Origin: Staphylococcus saprophyticus subsp. saprophyticus ATCC 15305 = NCTC 7292
Lineage (GTDB): Bacteria; Bacillota; Bacilli; Staphylococcales; Staphylococcaceae
Reading direction: 5' to 3'
DNA: 64,000 nt
NCBI RefSeq assembly: GCF_000010125.1
Contig: NC_007350.1
Location: forward strand, 496,001-560,000
Under the pieces are notes generated by a model. That model searched no databases, had not been told where the DNA came from, and worked only from the letters and a program-made list of their open reading frames with translations. Positions 9,905-18,943 of this stretch are shown here, one piece after another. Positions within the stretch are counted from its first letter, which is position 1. Every line of letters starts with the position of its first letter. A program made the translations under genes and the position numbers.

Positions 9905-9957
9905 CATGGAGATGGAAATCATTATGATGAAATGTGATTCCTATCTCCATGTTTTTT
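9905..9957 (+). terminator. Terminator after the DUF805 gene
   Basis: CATGGAGAT (9905-9913) pairs with ATCTCCATG (9943-9951), extended by GGAAATCA/TGATTCC inside, and is followed by seven T residues. Confidence 0.92.
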
Positions 9958-10062
9958 TTATTAATAAAAATTTGTGAAAAGCACGTTTTTTCATTTAAAA
10001 AATCTGAAAATTCATTGTTTTTAGACAGAAGAAAACTATAATATAACTGAAGGAGGGATTTT

Positions 10063-10767
10063 ATGGAATGGCTAAAATTAATAGGTATTATAATTATCAT
10101 TTTAGGGTTTTTACTTAAAATAGATACCATTGCAGTTATTTTAATTGCAGCTGTCGTGACAGGACTTGTTTCAGGTTTAGATTTATATGCCATATTAGAT
10201 ACATTAGGAAAAGCGTTTGTAGATAATCGTTTAGTTACATTATTTATATTGACGTTGCCGATGGTCGGACTTATTGAAAGATTTGGATTGAAGAAACAAG
10301 CCTCTAATATGATTGGCAAGGTTAAGCAAGTGACGAGTGGTCGATTACTGACGATTTATTTAATTATTAGGGAACTTGCTGGAGTAGCATCAATTCGTAT
10401 AGGTGGTCATCCACAGTTCGTACGTCCATTGATAAATCCGATGGTATAGGGCGCACTAAGGACGCGTTATAATTTAAATGAAAAAGAAATTGATGCCAAA
10501 GATATTGAGAAAATAAAAGCTCAGACATCGGCAATGGAAAACTATGGTAATTTCTTTGGTCAAAATTTATTTGTTGGTGCAGCTGGTATATTATTGATGG
10601 TTGGTACTTTTCAATCCTTAGGTATTAAAGTGGACGCAGTTCAACTTGTATTAGCGTCTGTACCGATATCCATTATCGTATTTTTAATTGTATGGATAAA
10701 TAATATACGGTTTGATAAATATTTATATAAGAAATATGGTACAAAGCGGGTGAATAAGGATGAGTGA
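10063..10767 (+). pseudogene. DUF969 membrane protein, interrupted by an in-frame stop
   Basis: Subunit of a predicted two-component carrier (DUF969 plus DUF979) found beside pyrrolidone-carboxylate peptidase, thought to move 5-oxoproline or similar solutes. The reading frame is continuous over about 234 codons, except for TAG at 10447-10449, between LINPMV and GALRTRYN; the family usually has Q there, so a CAG-to-TAG change is likely. Hydrophobic segments and IRIGGHPQFVRPL look intact, and the 3' end overlaps the DUF979 gene by 8 bp. It is either a broken gene or a base-call error. Confidence 0.85.
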
Positions 10768-11686
10768 AAGTATTTTAAATCATATTTTAGAAATTTTTTA
10801 CATATTAATAGGTCTCCAATTACTTTATACTGCGTTTCGAATACTTAAATCTTCTAAGCATCATAAAAAGTATGGTACGGCATTATTTTGGATTTTATTA
10901 GCAATTACATTTATCGCTGGACCTTATATACCTAATGTCTTTAATGGCATATTCATATTAATGATGGGCGGATTGACTTTATTTAAACAAGTTACCATTA
11001 AAAATATTGTTCATGTTACAGAAAAAGAAGGAGATATGGGTGCACAAAAATATGGTAATAAATTATTTATACCGGCACTTATATTAGCGATTGCTGCTAT
11101 TGCTGTCTCAAACTGGACGCCATTGGGTGGCGCAATTGGTTTGGGCATTTCCTCTATATTGGGACTAATTGCAGCATATATGGTGATTAAACCTAAAGTG
11201 AAATATATTTTCTATGATAGCGATCGATTAACACAACAAATTGGCACGGTGGGCATACTACCACAATTTCTTGCAGCTTTAGGTGTGCTGTTTACGGTTA
11301 GTGGTGTGGGAGATGTGATATCTAAAGGCATTTCGACAATACTACCAGAAGGTAATCATTTAATTGGTGCAACAGCCTATGTCTTAGGCATGGTGTTATT
11401 TACCATGCTTATGGGGAACGCATTTGCAGCATTTACTGTGATAACTGCAAGTATTGGTATACCATTTGTTATTGCACAAGGTGGTGATCCAGTTATTGCA
11501 GGCGCATTAGCAATGACAGGAGGATTTTGTGGCACATTATTAACGCCAATGGCAGCTAATTTTAATACGTTACCCGTAGCTTTGCTAGAAATGAAAGAAG
11601 AGTTTGGTGTGATTAAAGCGCAAGCACCCATTGCAATAATAATGATTATAGTACATATCGCTTTAATGTATGTATGGGCGTTTTAG
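10760..11686 (+). CDS. DUF979 membrane protein, partner of DUF969
   Basis: A 308-residue multi-pass membrane protein, about ten hydrophobic segments, matching DUF979. It is always paired with DUF969; together they form a permease-like unit. It overlaps the upstream partner by 8 bp and is followed after 30 bp by pcp, so the three form one operon. With DUF969 interrupted, this protein may lack its partner. Substrate is inferred from context only. Confidence 0.85.
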   Translation: MSESILNHILEIFYILIGLQLLYTAFRILKSSKHHKKYGTALFWILLAITFIAGPYIPNVFNGIFILMMGGLTLFKQVTIKNIVHVTEKEGDMGAQKYGNKLFIPALILAIAAIAVSNWTPLGGAIGLGISSILGLIAAYMVIKPKVKYIFYDSDRLTQQIGTVGILPQFLAALGVLFTVSGVGDVISKGISTILPEGNHLIGATAYVLGMVLFTMLMGNAFAAFTVITASIGIPFVIAQGGDPVIAGALAMTGGFCGTLLTPMAANFNTLPVALLEMKEEFGVIKAQAPIAIIMIIVHIALMYVWAF

Positions 11687-11716
11687 AAAAAATAAGGTTA
11701 AGAAGGGAACATTTAT

Positions 11717-12358
11717 ATGAGAATTTTAATAACTGGTTTCGATCCATTTGGTGGAGAACGCGTTAACCCAGCATTAGAAGCTGTGAAATTATTACCTGAT
11801 GAAATTGGCGCACATAAGATAGATAAGTTAGAAATACCTACTGTTTTTCACAAAAGTAAAGATGTCATTCTATCTCAAATGAAGCGTTATGAATATGATA
11901 TCGTTTTGGCTATAGGACAAGCTGGTGGGAGATATGAATTAACACCTGAGCGTGTTGGGATTAATGTGGATGATGCACGCATTGCCGATAATGAAGGTAA
12001 TCAACCGATTGATGAAGTGATACAAGTTGATGGAAATGCAGCATATTTTTCTAATTTGCCAGTCAAACGAATAACAGAAGCGATTAAAGCACAGGGTATT
12101 CCATCAAGGTTATCTAATACTGCTGGCACTTTTGTTTGTAATCATATTTTATATCAGCTAGGTTATTTACAAGCAACAGCGTTTCCAAAAATAAAATTTG
12201 GCTTTATTCATGTACCATTTGTTCCTGAACAAGTTACTGATAAACCAGAAAAACCGTCTATGTCATTAGAAACGATTCGAATTGGTTTATATGCTGCTTT
12301 AGAAGCAATTGTTGAATCAGGAGAAGATATAAAAGTCGCTTTAGGTGAAACACACTAA
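11717..12358 (+). CDS. pcp: Pyrrolidone-carboxylate peptidase
   Basis: A 213-residue cysteine peptidase (C15) that removes N-terminal pyroglutamate from peptides, releasing 5-oxoproline. GFDPFGGERVNPA at the N-terminus, the catalytic Glu region (PERVGIN), the nucleophile Cys in TAGTFVCNH (about residue 141) and the His in FGFIHVPF (about residue 165) are all present. Length is normal. Third gene of the DUF969-DUF979-pcp operon, which fits release and transport of 5-oxoproline. Confidence 0.96.
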   Translation: MRILITGFDPFGGERVNPALEAVKLLPDEIGAHKIDKLEIPTVFHKSKDVILSQMKRYEYDIVLAIGQAGGRYELTPERVGINVDDARIADNEGNQPIDEVIQVDGNAAYFSNLPVKRITEAIKAQGIPSRLSNTAGTFVCNHILYQLGYLQATAFPKIKFGFIHVPFVPEQVTDKPEKPSMSLETIRIGLYAALEAIVESGEDIKVALGETH

Positions 12359-12365
12359 ATAAAAT

Positions 12366-12419
12366 AAACAAATAATGAGACCGAGACATGTATAGATGCC
12401 CCGGTCTCATTATTTGTTT
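12366..12419. terminator. Bidirectional terminator between pcp and a GNAT gene
   Basis: An 18-bp perfect stem, AAACAAATAATGAGACCG (12366-12383) with CGGTCTCATTATTTGTTT (12402-12419). The outer A/T parts give T-rich 3' ends in both directions, serving the convergent pcp and acetyltransferase genes. Confidence 0.92.
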
Positions 12420-12459
12420 ATTGGAAAAGTAGATCAAGCAATGATTTTGCGCCGCTTTT

Positions 12460-12960
12460 TTAATGATCATGTTCTGTACGTGTATAATCCATGCGGACTT
12501 CATTATAGGTTTTACCAAAGTATGTTGGCTTTTTATGCTCAGTTGCTTTAAAGCCTATTTGTTCATAGAAATGAATGGCATTTGTGTTTTCTTCAACTAC
12601 CCATAGCGTCACATTATCAGGATAGGATAATTCTAATGCACGTTGCGTTAAAGCGTAACCAATCATATGACGCTGATAAGCTTCTAATAGATATAATGCA
12701 TAAATTTCGCTCCAGTCATCTGATTCTGAAATGGATTCTGTTTTACCATAAGTGATAAAACCTACGATTTCATTTTTAACAATTGCTACTAACGTAGGTA
12801 AGTTATGCAAGGAGGACTTCTTAATAAATTGTGCTTTATCAAGATTTTCTAGATAGTCATTTACAGATATATGGTTATAAGTGCTCAACCAACTTTCGTA
12901 ATGGACATTTGCTTTGCTATGTCGATCTTCTTCAGTTAAAGCTCTGATTGTAAATTCCAT
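12460..12960 (-). CDS. GNAT family N-acetyltransferase
   Basis: A 166-residue acetyl-CoA-dependent acetyltransferase. The GNAT fold is visible from EFTIRALTEEDR to the C-terminus, with the motif A region AYQRHMIGYALTQRALE (about residue 90-110), LWVVEENTNAIHFYEQIGF (about 125-143) and a final strand. The acceptor substrate is unknown. A GGGAGGC ribosome site lies just upstream of the ATG. Monocistronic by spacing. Confidence 0.88.
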   Translation of the reverse strand: MEFTIRALTEEDRHSKANVHYESWLSTYNHISVNDYLENLDKAQFIKKSSLHNLPTLVAIVKNEIVGFITYGKTESISESDDWSEIYALYLLEAYQRHMIGYALTQRALELSYPDNVTLWVVEENTNAIHFYEQIGFKATEHKKPTYFGKTYNEVRMDYTRTEHDH

Positions 12961-13087
12961 AGAATGCCTCCCTTACATACTAAATTGATATTATTATAGC
13001 ATCATTATTTTTGAAAAAGAAATTTTTCAATTCAAAATTGTATGTAATTAGAAATGGGAGATACATTGTATTAAAGTATAAACGATT

Positions 13088-13905
13088 TTATGATTTCGTT
13101 TCTTCTTTTAATTCATCTTGAAGTAATGAAGCTTCATTGCGTACAATTTTGCCATAATATGCATGTGCAAAATGCATTTGTATGATTAAGAATAAACCAC
13201 CTACTGTCCAATAAAGTCCTAAAGCGGAAGCAGATTGTAACGAAATATAAGTGATAAATATGGGAGATAGTATCATTAAAACATAGTGCGTTTTTCGCTG
13301 ATCTTTTGGGTAGTGAATGGCATTTACTAAAGTTTGGAAAAAATAAACCACTGCTGCAATTAAAGAAATCCATAGATTTGGCTCAGTTAAATTAAACCAA
13401 AGAAAATGTGGATGGCTGTCAATGCCTCCATCACTCGGGAATTTTAAAGTGATAATTAAACCATATAAGATAGGCAACTGAATTAATATAGGTAAACAAC
13501 CAATCATATTTTTTAAAGGGTTAATATCATATTGTTTATATGTATCCATCAAAAGTTTATTTGCTTCTAGTTTTTCTTCTTGAGTTTTAGCAAGCTTTAC
13601 ATTTTCTTTCAATGTATCAATTTGAGGCTGTACCACTTCAGTTTTTTCACGCATCATGTGCATATTTTAACTTGCAATACCATAAAGGGGAGTAAGAGCA
13701 CACGTATTAGTAAAACAATGGTAATGATTGCTAAACCATAATTTTCTCCATACAAATGGCCTAAGGCATGTAATAACTTATCGATGGGTTGTACGAATAT
13801 CATATTGAAAATGCCTTGATCATGATTATGAGTTTGTTGTGACTTATTGCATGCAGTTAGGAAAAGGGGAATCGATAATAAGAATAGCCACTTTATACGC
13901 ATCAT
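13088..13905 (-). pseudogene. Second YidC/OxaA membrane insertase, frameshifted
   Basis: YidC proteins insert membrane proteins. The first part (13905 to about 13668) gives a lipoprotein signal (FLLSIPLFLTAC) and the first membrane segment with LLPFMVLQVK; the rest (from about 13667 to 13088), in another frame, gives MHMMREKTEVVQPQI, the NMIGCLPILIQLPILYGL core and the remaining segments to the end. Restoring one A in the minus-strand A-run (T-run at 13665-13668) gives VKNMHMMREK and a normal protein of about 272 residues. This is probably a paralogue of the housekeeping yidC, inactive here unless the missing base is a read error. Confidence 0.85.
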
Positions 13906-14065
13906 TCATCCCTCCAAATTAGTGTTGATATAAATATAACTTTAACACAATTGAATGAGATTTTTAAGTATTTTTAAAGTAGTAAAAATCGGAAGCATTA
14001 TATTTATCCATAAGTATAAAAATAAGGCACCACTTTAGTATAGCCTTATGACTAAATTAAAGTAG

Positions 14066-14224
14066 TACCTTAAGTGTGAAGTTGATATCGAGGACTTAAC
14101 AACCTACACTAGAACGCAATCAGCATATAGAGATGATTTTAATGTTGTGACACTATCTATCTACGAGCGTCTAATTAAGCAAGCGTTTAAAAAAATTGAT
14201 TTCTATTACATTGCTTTATTTTGA
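14066..14224 (+). other. Open frame without start, possible gene remnant
   Basis: A 52-codon frame without a start codon (TYTRTQSAYRDDFNVV, IYERLIKQAFKK) runs to TGA inside the end of the antiporter gene on the other strand. Composition is protein-like but I recognise no family. An imperfect inverted repeat (TAAGGCACCACTTTAG against CTAAATTAAAGTAGTACCTTA, 14023-14072) just upstream may be the antiporter's terminator. This covers most of the 310-bp gap between yidC2 and the antiporter. Confidence 0.25.
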
Positions 14225-16237
14225 TGCCCAAACAATCTCATTATAATTTATATTTTCACGAACTTGTGAAGCGATATGTGCATCCAATTTATTATTTTGT
14301 ACAAGTTTATCTAAGAATGCTCTTTGCATGTACAAACCTTCAAGTTTATGCGCTTCTGTAATAGAAGCGGGTGTTTGATTGTTTTTATTTTGATTTTTTC
14401 TAATTCTGTGTAATCTATTGTAATACTGGTTTAAAACAATATTTACTTCTAATACGTTGTCACTTGTTTGTTCAGACTTTAAGCGTAATGCAACGTTGTG
14501 ATTTACAATACGCATGATTTTCTTTACTTCTTGGAAATTAGATTTAAATTGTTTTATCTGTGATGTGTCTGCATGTTTTTTAGCTCTAATTCTCAAAATG
14601 AGCATCTGTAATACTACTTTGAATTTATGAAGTGCAGATGATTCCTTGTATTGTCTAGAAGTTTCTAATGCAGAACGATAATTTAAAATAGTTTGACGGT
14701 CTACTTTGTTTTGAGAAACTAAGCGTTCCAACGTCTCAGATTCTTCTTCATTGGCAATATCTTCAAGACGCTTCATTTCCTTAGCATTATTATCTTCTGG
14801 TGACATTTGCAGTAAAAAGAATAATTCATCAAAATACTCTGATATAACAGTATTATAGTTTATAGACTCATCTTCTTTAGATTTAACTTTAAAGTGTTTA
14901 ATTACATTTTGAACAATAAGGACTTTGGCAGCAACATAACTCATAGAAGTTGATGCTTTGCGTTGTTCAGACGGTGTAATTAATGGGAGAACGATTTGTG
15001 CCATGACTAAACTAATAATTACCATCAAAGAAGCAATAAATAGTAAGTCATTTTTATAAGTAAACGTTTGTTGCTGTGCTAGTAAAGTGGGCAAGGTTAG
15101 TGCCATAGATAGCGAAATCGTACCGTGAATACCACACATTGTCATGATAAATGCGTAATGCACCCGTTTTGGCGGTGTTTCTTGATTGTCATTTAAATAG
15201 GATTGAATGTTATTCGGATAGTAAAATTGTTTGAATAAGATGAACACCCAAATAAAACGAAATACATAAATGGCTAGAGCGATAAGTAACGTTGTGGTAA
15301 TTAAAAATTTAATATTTTCTGGTTCTTTATTAATAATTTCAGAAACGACCTTTGGCACGATGAAACCTAACACTACGAAAACAAAGCCATTAAGTACATA
15401 ACTTAAGGTACTCCAAATTTGATTGTAGTTCATTTGTAACTCTGTTTGAGCACGTATCAAACGATCTCTTTCAAATCCATGAATTAAACCAGCGATGACT
15501 ACTGCGATAATACCGGACGCGTGTAACATTTCAGCGACAAAATAGACTGCAAAGGGAGTCAGTAATTGAATGAAAATCATTGTATTACCATCTTTAAGCC
15601 CTTTATTCATTGATAAATAAATACGCAAACGTACAATTAACATGCCGATAACAATCCCTATTACAACCCCTAATATTGTAGAAATAATAAATTGTTCAAT
15701 TGCATCAAATGCAGAGAATGCGCCTGTTACTAAAGCAGTCACTGCTATTTTGAACGAAATAATACCAGCAGCATCATTTAACAGAGACTCACCTTCAAGT
15801 ATAGATAGTGCCCCTTTTGGTAGGATTTTACCTTTAGTGATTGCTTGAACTGCAACGGCATCCGTTGGACAGAGGATTGCAGCAATTGCAAATGCTGCTG
15901 GCATAGGAAGTTCCGGCCAAATCCAAGCAATAAAGTAGCCGACGCCAATAACGGTAGTAAATACAAGCGCCATAGCCATCAAAATGATAGGTTTACGATA
16001 TTCTAACAGCTTAGTTCTTGATACATGTGTGCCTTCAACAAATAGTAATGGTGCGATGACAGCCATCATAAATACTTCTGAATCAAATTCAAAATGCAAG
16101 GGGATAGGAAGGACATAAAGACAGACACCTAACGCAATTTGAACAAATGCCATTGGCACTTTAGGGAATTTATTGTGAATAATTGAACTGATTATCACAG
16201 CAATAATAAAGATTAGAAAAGCTTCTAGTAATAGCAT
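14216..16237 (-). CDS. Na+/H+ antiporter, CPA1/NhaP type
   Basis: A 673-residue cation:proton antiporter. The first 430 residues carry about 12 membrane segments with the CPA1 landmarks AAILCPTDAVAVQAI (about 120), GESLLNDAAGIISF (about 147) and HGTISLSMALTLP (about 368). The C-terminal 240 residues form a charged, helical cytoplasmic tail, as in staphylococcal single-subunit NhaP/Nhe proteins. It likely serves sodium or potassium export and pH control. Single gene; ATG at 16237. Confidence 0.92.
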   Translation of the reverse strand: MLLLEAFLIFIIAVIISSIIHNKFPKVPMAFVQIALGVCLYVLPIPLHFEFDSEVFMMAVIAPLLFVEGTHVSRTKLLEYRKPIILMAMALVFTTVIGVGYFIAWIWPELPMPAAFAIAAILCPTDAVAVQAITKGKILPKGALSILEGESLLNDAAGIISFKIAVTALVTGAFSAFDAIEQFIISTILGVVIGIVIGMLIVRLRIYLSMNKGLKDGNTMIFIQLLTPFAVYFVAEMLHASGIIAVVIAGLIHGFERDRLIRAQTELQMNYNQIWSTLSYVLNGFVFVVLGFIVPKVVSEIINKEPENIKFLITTTLLIALAIYVFRFIWVFILFKQFYYPNNIQSYLNDNQETPPKRVHYAFIMTMCGIHGTISLSMALTLPTLLAQQQTFTYKNDLLFIASLMVIISLVMAQIVLPLITPSEQRKASTSMSYVAAKVLIVQNVIKHFKVKSKEDESINYNTVISEYFDELFFLLQMSPEDNNAKEMKRLEDIANEEESETLERLVSQNKVDRQTILNYRSALETSRQYKESSALHKFKVVLQMLILRIRAKKHADTSQIKQFKSNFQEVKKIMRIVNHNVALRLKSEQTSDNVLEVNIVLNQYYNRLHRIRKNQNKNNQTPASITEAHKLEGLYMQRAFLDKLVQNNKLDAHIASQVRENINYNEIVWASK

Positions 16238-16422
16238 AAAGACTCCTAGTTATTTTTTTGATTATTATATCTTATCATTATATAAAAATCATAGATAGTC
16301 ATATATAGAATGTCACTAAATTTAATAAGTATTTCAAAGGATTGATTAGGCGCATCATTTAATACTATTTAACGGAATATGTCATAATGGTGATGTTAAG
16401 TTAATAGAGGAATGTGATAAAT

Positions 16423-17232
16423 ATGAACATTGGTGTTATTTCGGATTTACATATTGATAGGCATAAATCTCTAAAGCCAAAGGATTATGAATACGAACTC
16501 ATCAAGGCAATACAGCGTAATCAAGTAGAATTATTATTAATTGCTGGAGATATTTCGAATAATTACAAGTTAACTCAAGCTTTTATTAAATCAGTAGAAG
16601 CACAAGCTCAAATAAAAGTTTTATTTATTCCGGGCAATCATGATTTCTGGTCTGCTGATACGAATGCTACATCAGCTGAAATCTTAGAAGAGTATATGGG
16701 GATGGAAGCCTGTTTAATCGGTAAACCATACCATTTAAATGACGCTTGGGCAATAGTGGGAAATACGGGGTGGTATGATTATTCATATGCAAGTCCTGAA
16801 TTTTCACTTGAACGCATTGCACGTAGAAAATACTATGGTGCAACGTGGCAAGATAAGGTGAAAATTGATTGGCCCATGGACGATAGAAAATTATCGAGAA
16901 TTGCAGCAAATCAAGCCATTAAAGATATAGAAAAAGTCAAAGACAAGCAAATTATTTTAATGACCCATATTGTGACACATCCGAAGTTTGCAGTGCCGAT
17001 GCCACATCGATTATTTGATTATTTCAATGCTTTTATTGGAACATCTGATTTTGATGAAATTTATAAAAAGTATCCAATCCGTTATAGTATTATGGGACAT
17101 GTACATTTTAGAAATCGTTTTGATGAACAAGGTGTCACTTATATTTGTCCGTGTCTTGGATATCAACGAGAGTGGCGTTCAGATGATGTGACTCGTGAAA
17201 TAGATCATGCGCTAAATATCATTCAGATTTAA
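16423..17232 (+). CDS. Calcineurin-like metallophosphoesterase
   Basis: A 269-residue metal-dependent phosphoesterase. All family motifs are present: ISDLHID (near residue 8), AGDISNN (about 46), PGNHDFW (about 76), MTHIVTH (about 184) and GHVHFRNR (about 226), which supply the two-metal site. Substrate unknown. The ATG at 16423 is preferred over a GTG nine bases upstream because GAGG at 16407 is then correctly spaced. Stands alone between divergent and convergent genes. Confidence 0.9.
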   Translation: MNIGVISDLHIDRHKSLKPKDYEYELIKAIQRNQVELLLIAGDISNNYKLTQAFIKSVEAQAQIKVLFIPGNHDFWSADTNATSAEILEEYMGMEACLIGKPYHLNDAWAIVGNTGWYDYSYASPEFSLERIARRKYYGATWQDKVKIDWPMDDRKLSRIAANQAIKDIEKVKDKQIILMTHIVTHPKFAVPMPHRLFDYFNAFIGTSDFDEIYKKYPIRYSIMGHVHFRNRFDEQGVTYICPCLGYQREWRSDDVTREIDHALNIIQI

Positions 17233-17299
17233 AACATGCAGAAACTATAAATAGGATAATGAGTTTAATTTCATTGTCGTTTAGTAAAAAAAGAGAACT

Positions 17300-17351
17300 A
17301 GCGCCCGATCAACCATAAGTGATTTTATCATTTTATGTTTGATTGGGCGCT
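17300..17351. terminator. Bidirectional terminator between convergent genes
   Basis: AGCGCCCGATCAACCATAA pairs with TTATGTTTGATTGGGCGCT (two mismatches or wobbles), with T-rich flanks on both sides. It serves the phosphoesterase and the C39-like gene. Confidence 0.85.
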
Positions 17352-17367
17352 CGTTTTATTAGCAGTT

Positions 17368-17976
17368 TTATGATAAATGAAAACTCATGCGGCCAGGCGC
17401 ATCATAACTTTGCTCTAATTTTGATTTTTTGATTTTCATCAATTGATATTTGGTTGGTATTATAGCTGGTAAGATAAATGATTTTCCTAAGTGGGACCAC
17501 AAGGGATCAATATAATAATAGTGTTGAGCATCATAACCAACGAGAACGGTGACGTGAATATTAGCTACTAACTTTGTTGGTTGGTTATCTAATTTATAAG
17601 TACGACGGTAAGGTCTTTTACCCAGTACGGTATGATAAATAACAACGGGTTGTCCTTGGTCTATAATGTGACATAAATCAGTTAAGGATTGACCAGTGCT
17701 ATCAACGACATGATTTGAATAGCGTCTAAGATGTGGAACGAGAGCAGTTGGAAAAATAGTCTGATGATAACCTAGTTTTATCCATAAATGATGTCCTACG
17801 TATCCTTTATATGGGTTATTTCTATGTCTCGGCCAGTGACGCATAATTTCAGTGGCTGGTATGTTAAGGTGGTTAAATTGTAAAATCATTGCTGCAGAAA
17901 CACCCTCACAACCCATGATCATCGGAATTGGAAACAATTGGCTGATGGGTTTTACTGATAAAATATTTGAATTCAT
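17368..17976 (-). CDS. C39-like (papain-fold) family protein
   Basis: A 202-residue protein resembling the peptidase C39-like family. The putative nucleophile Cys lies in IMGCEGVSAAMIL (about residue 23), the His in ANIHVTVLVGYD (about 137) and the Asp/Asn position in YYYIDPLW (about 150), in the correct order for a cysteine peptidase fold. No signal peptide or bacteriocin-transporter domain is fused. Whether it cleaves anything is unknown. It ends at the shared terminator. Confidence 0.72.
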   Translation of the reverse strand: MNSNILSVKPISQLFPIPMIMGCEGVSAAMILQFNHLNIPATEIMRHWPRHRNNPYKGYVGHHLWIKLGYHQTIFPTALVPHLRRYSNHVVDSTGQSLTDLCHIIDQGQPVVIYHTVLGKRPYRRTYKLDNQPTKLVANIHVTVLVGYDAQHYYYIDPLWSHLGKSFILPAIIPTKYQLMKIKKSKLEQSYDAPGRMSFHLS

Positions 17977-18155
17977 GATGAAAATCTCCTAGTAAATTTT
18001 ACTCAACAAAAGTGTGAATGAAGTTAATTGCTATTATTATATATCTATTCATAAAGATTGCCTATTAAGATGCTTGAATTTCGAAGTAATAGTTTGTCAT
18101 GGATATTCTATATATGTTTTGGTTATAATAGCAAAAAAGAGGGTGGGGAATGCGA

Positions 18156-18620
18156 ATGAATTATATAATTGAAGAGTTGCCAACGTTATCTGTTATTGGT
18201 GAGAAAAAGATATATGCCACTGGACAAAAAGCACAAGAAAATATTTTTATGTTTTGGATGGAATTTGATGATAGTGGAAAAAAAGATCAATTACTAGAGC
18301 TAGGAAATAATCAATTGCCGGGCTTACTTGGTGTTTGCAAGCCCCATGATAGTGGAGAGATACATTATTTGATAGGCGTAACCAGTGAACATAAATATGA
18401 CAAATGGCGAAACATAGAATTGGAAGGTGGCAGATACTTAGTATTTGATGCTAAAGGGCCAGTACCAGAGTCAATTAAAAAAGCGATGCAACAAATTAAC
18501 AAAGATATTTTACCTAAATTGGATTATGAAATAAGACATGCACCATTTTTTGAATTATACAAAGAAGGGGCCATTAGAGAAGATGACTATGTCACAGAAA
18601 TATGGTTACCTATTGTTTAA
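18156..18620 (+). CDS. GyrI-like small-molecule-binding domain protein
   Basis: A 154-residue stand-alone effector-binding domain of the AraC/GyrI (SBP_bac/BmrR-like) fold. The pattern of two repeats ending in GGRYLVFDAKGPVP and ...EIWLPIV is typical. Such proteins bind hydrophobic or cationic compounds, or hydrolyse them in some cases. The ATG at 18156 is correctly spaced from GGGTGGGG; the earlier in-frame ATG at 18150 is too close. Confidence 0.8.
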   Translation: MNYIIEELPTLSVIGEKKIYATGQKAQENIFMFWMEFDDSGKKDQLLELGNNQLPGLLGVCKPHDSGEIHYLIGVTSEHKYDKWRNIELEGGRYLVFDAKGPVPESIKKAMQQINKDILPKLDYEIRHAPFFELYKEGAIREDDYVTEIWLPIV

Positions 18621-18641
18621 TAAAATAGAAAGTAATCACAA

Positions 18642-18930
18642 GTGGGACAGAAATCCAAGTCTCTAATAGCGTTTTCGTAGTCCTACCTATGCAATCAATG
18701 CAAGGATGACCTGGTTAAAGGTATAACTAAGCTAACGCTCATGCTCATGCATAAATCTTGCTAGCATTTTTATGTGGCAATATATGCGTTTGCTGATGCA
18801 TCAGAATGACTCGTTTCTATAAAATGAAAAAATCTTTTCTTTAAATAAGTGAGACTTTGCATTTTCAATTCAGTCATCTATTACCTAATATAAAAAGAGG
18901 CTGCGACATCTATGTTTGTCGCAGCCTCTC
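18642..18930 (+). repeat. Dispersed intergenic repeat, full copy A
   Basis: Roughly 290 bp from GTGGGACAGAAATC through TTTCGTAGTCCTACC, TATGCAATCAATGCAAGGATGAC, CTCGTTTC, TAAATAAGTGAGACTTT and CAGTCATCTATTACC, to a terminator hairpin. The same series of blocks occurs at 34093-34377 and, shortened and inverted, at 875-988. It fills the gap between two convergent genes and encodes no protein that I can see. Confidence 0.8.
18896..18929. terminator. Terminator hairpin at end of repeat copy A
   Basis: AGAGGCTGCGACA (18896-18908) pairs perfectly with TGTCGCAGCCTCT (18917-18929). It follows the plus-strand repeat and also ends the minus-strand Bcr/CflA gene (TTTTTATATT on that side). Confidence 0.88.
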
Positions 18931-18943
18931 ATTATTTGATTTT

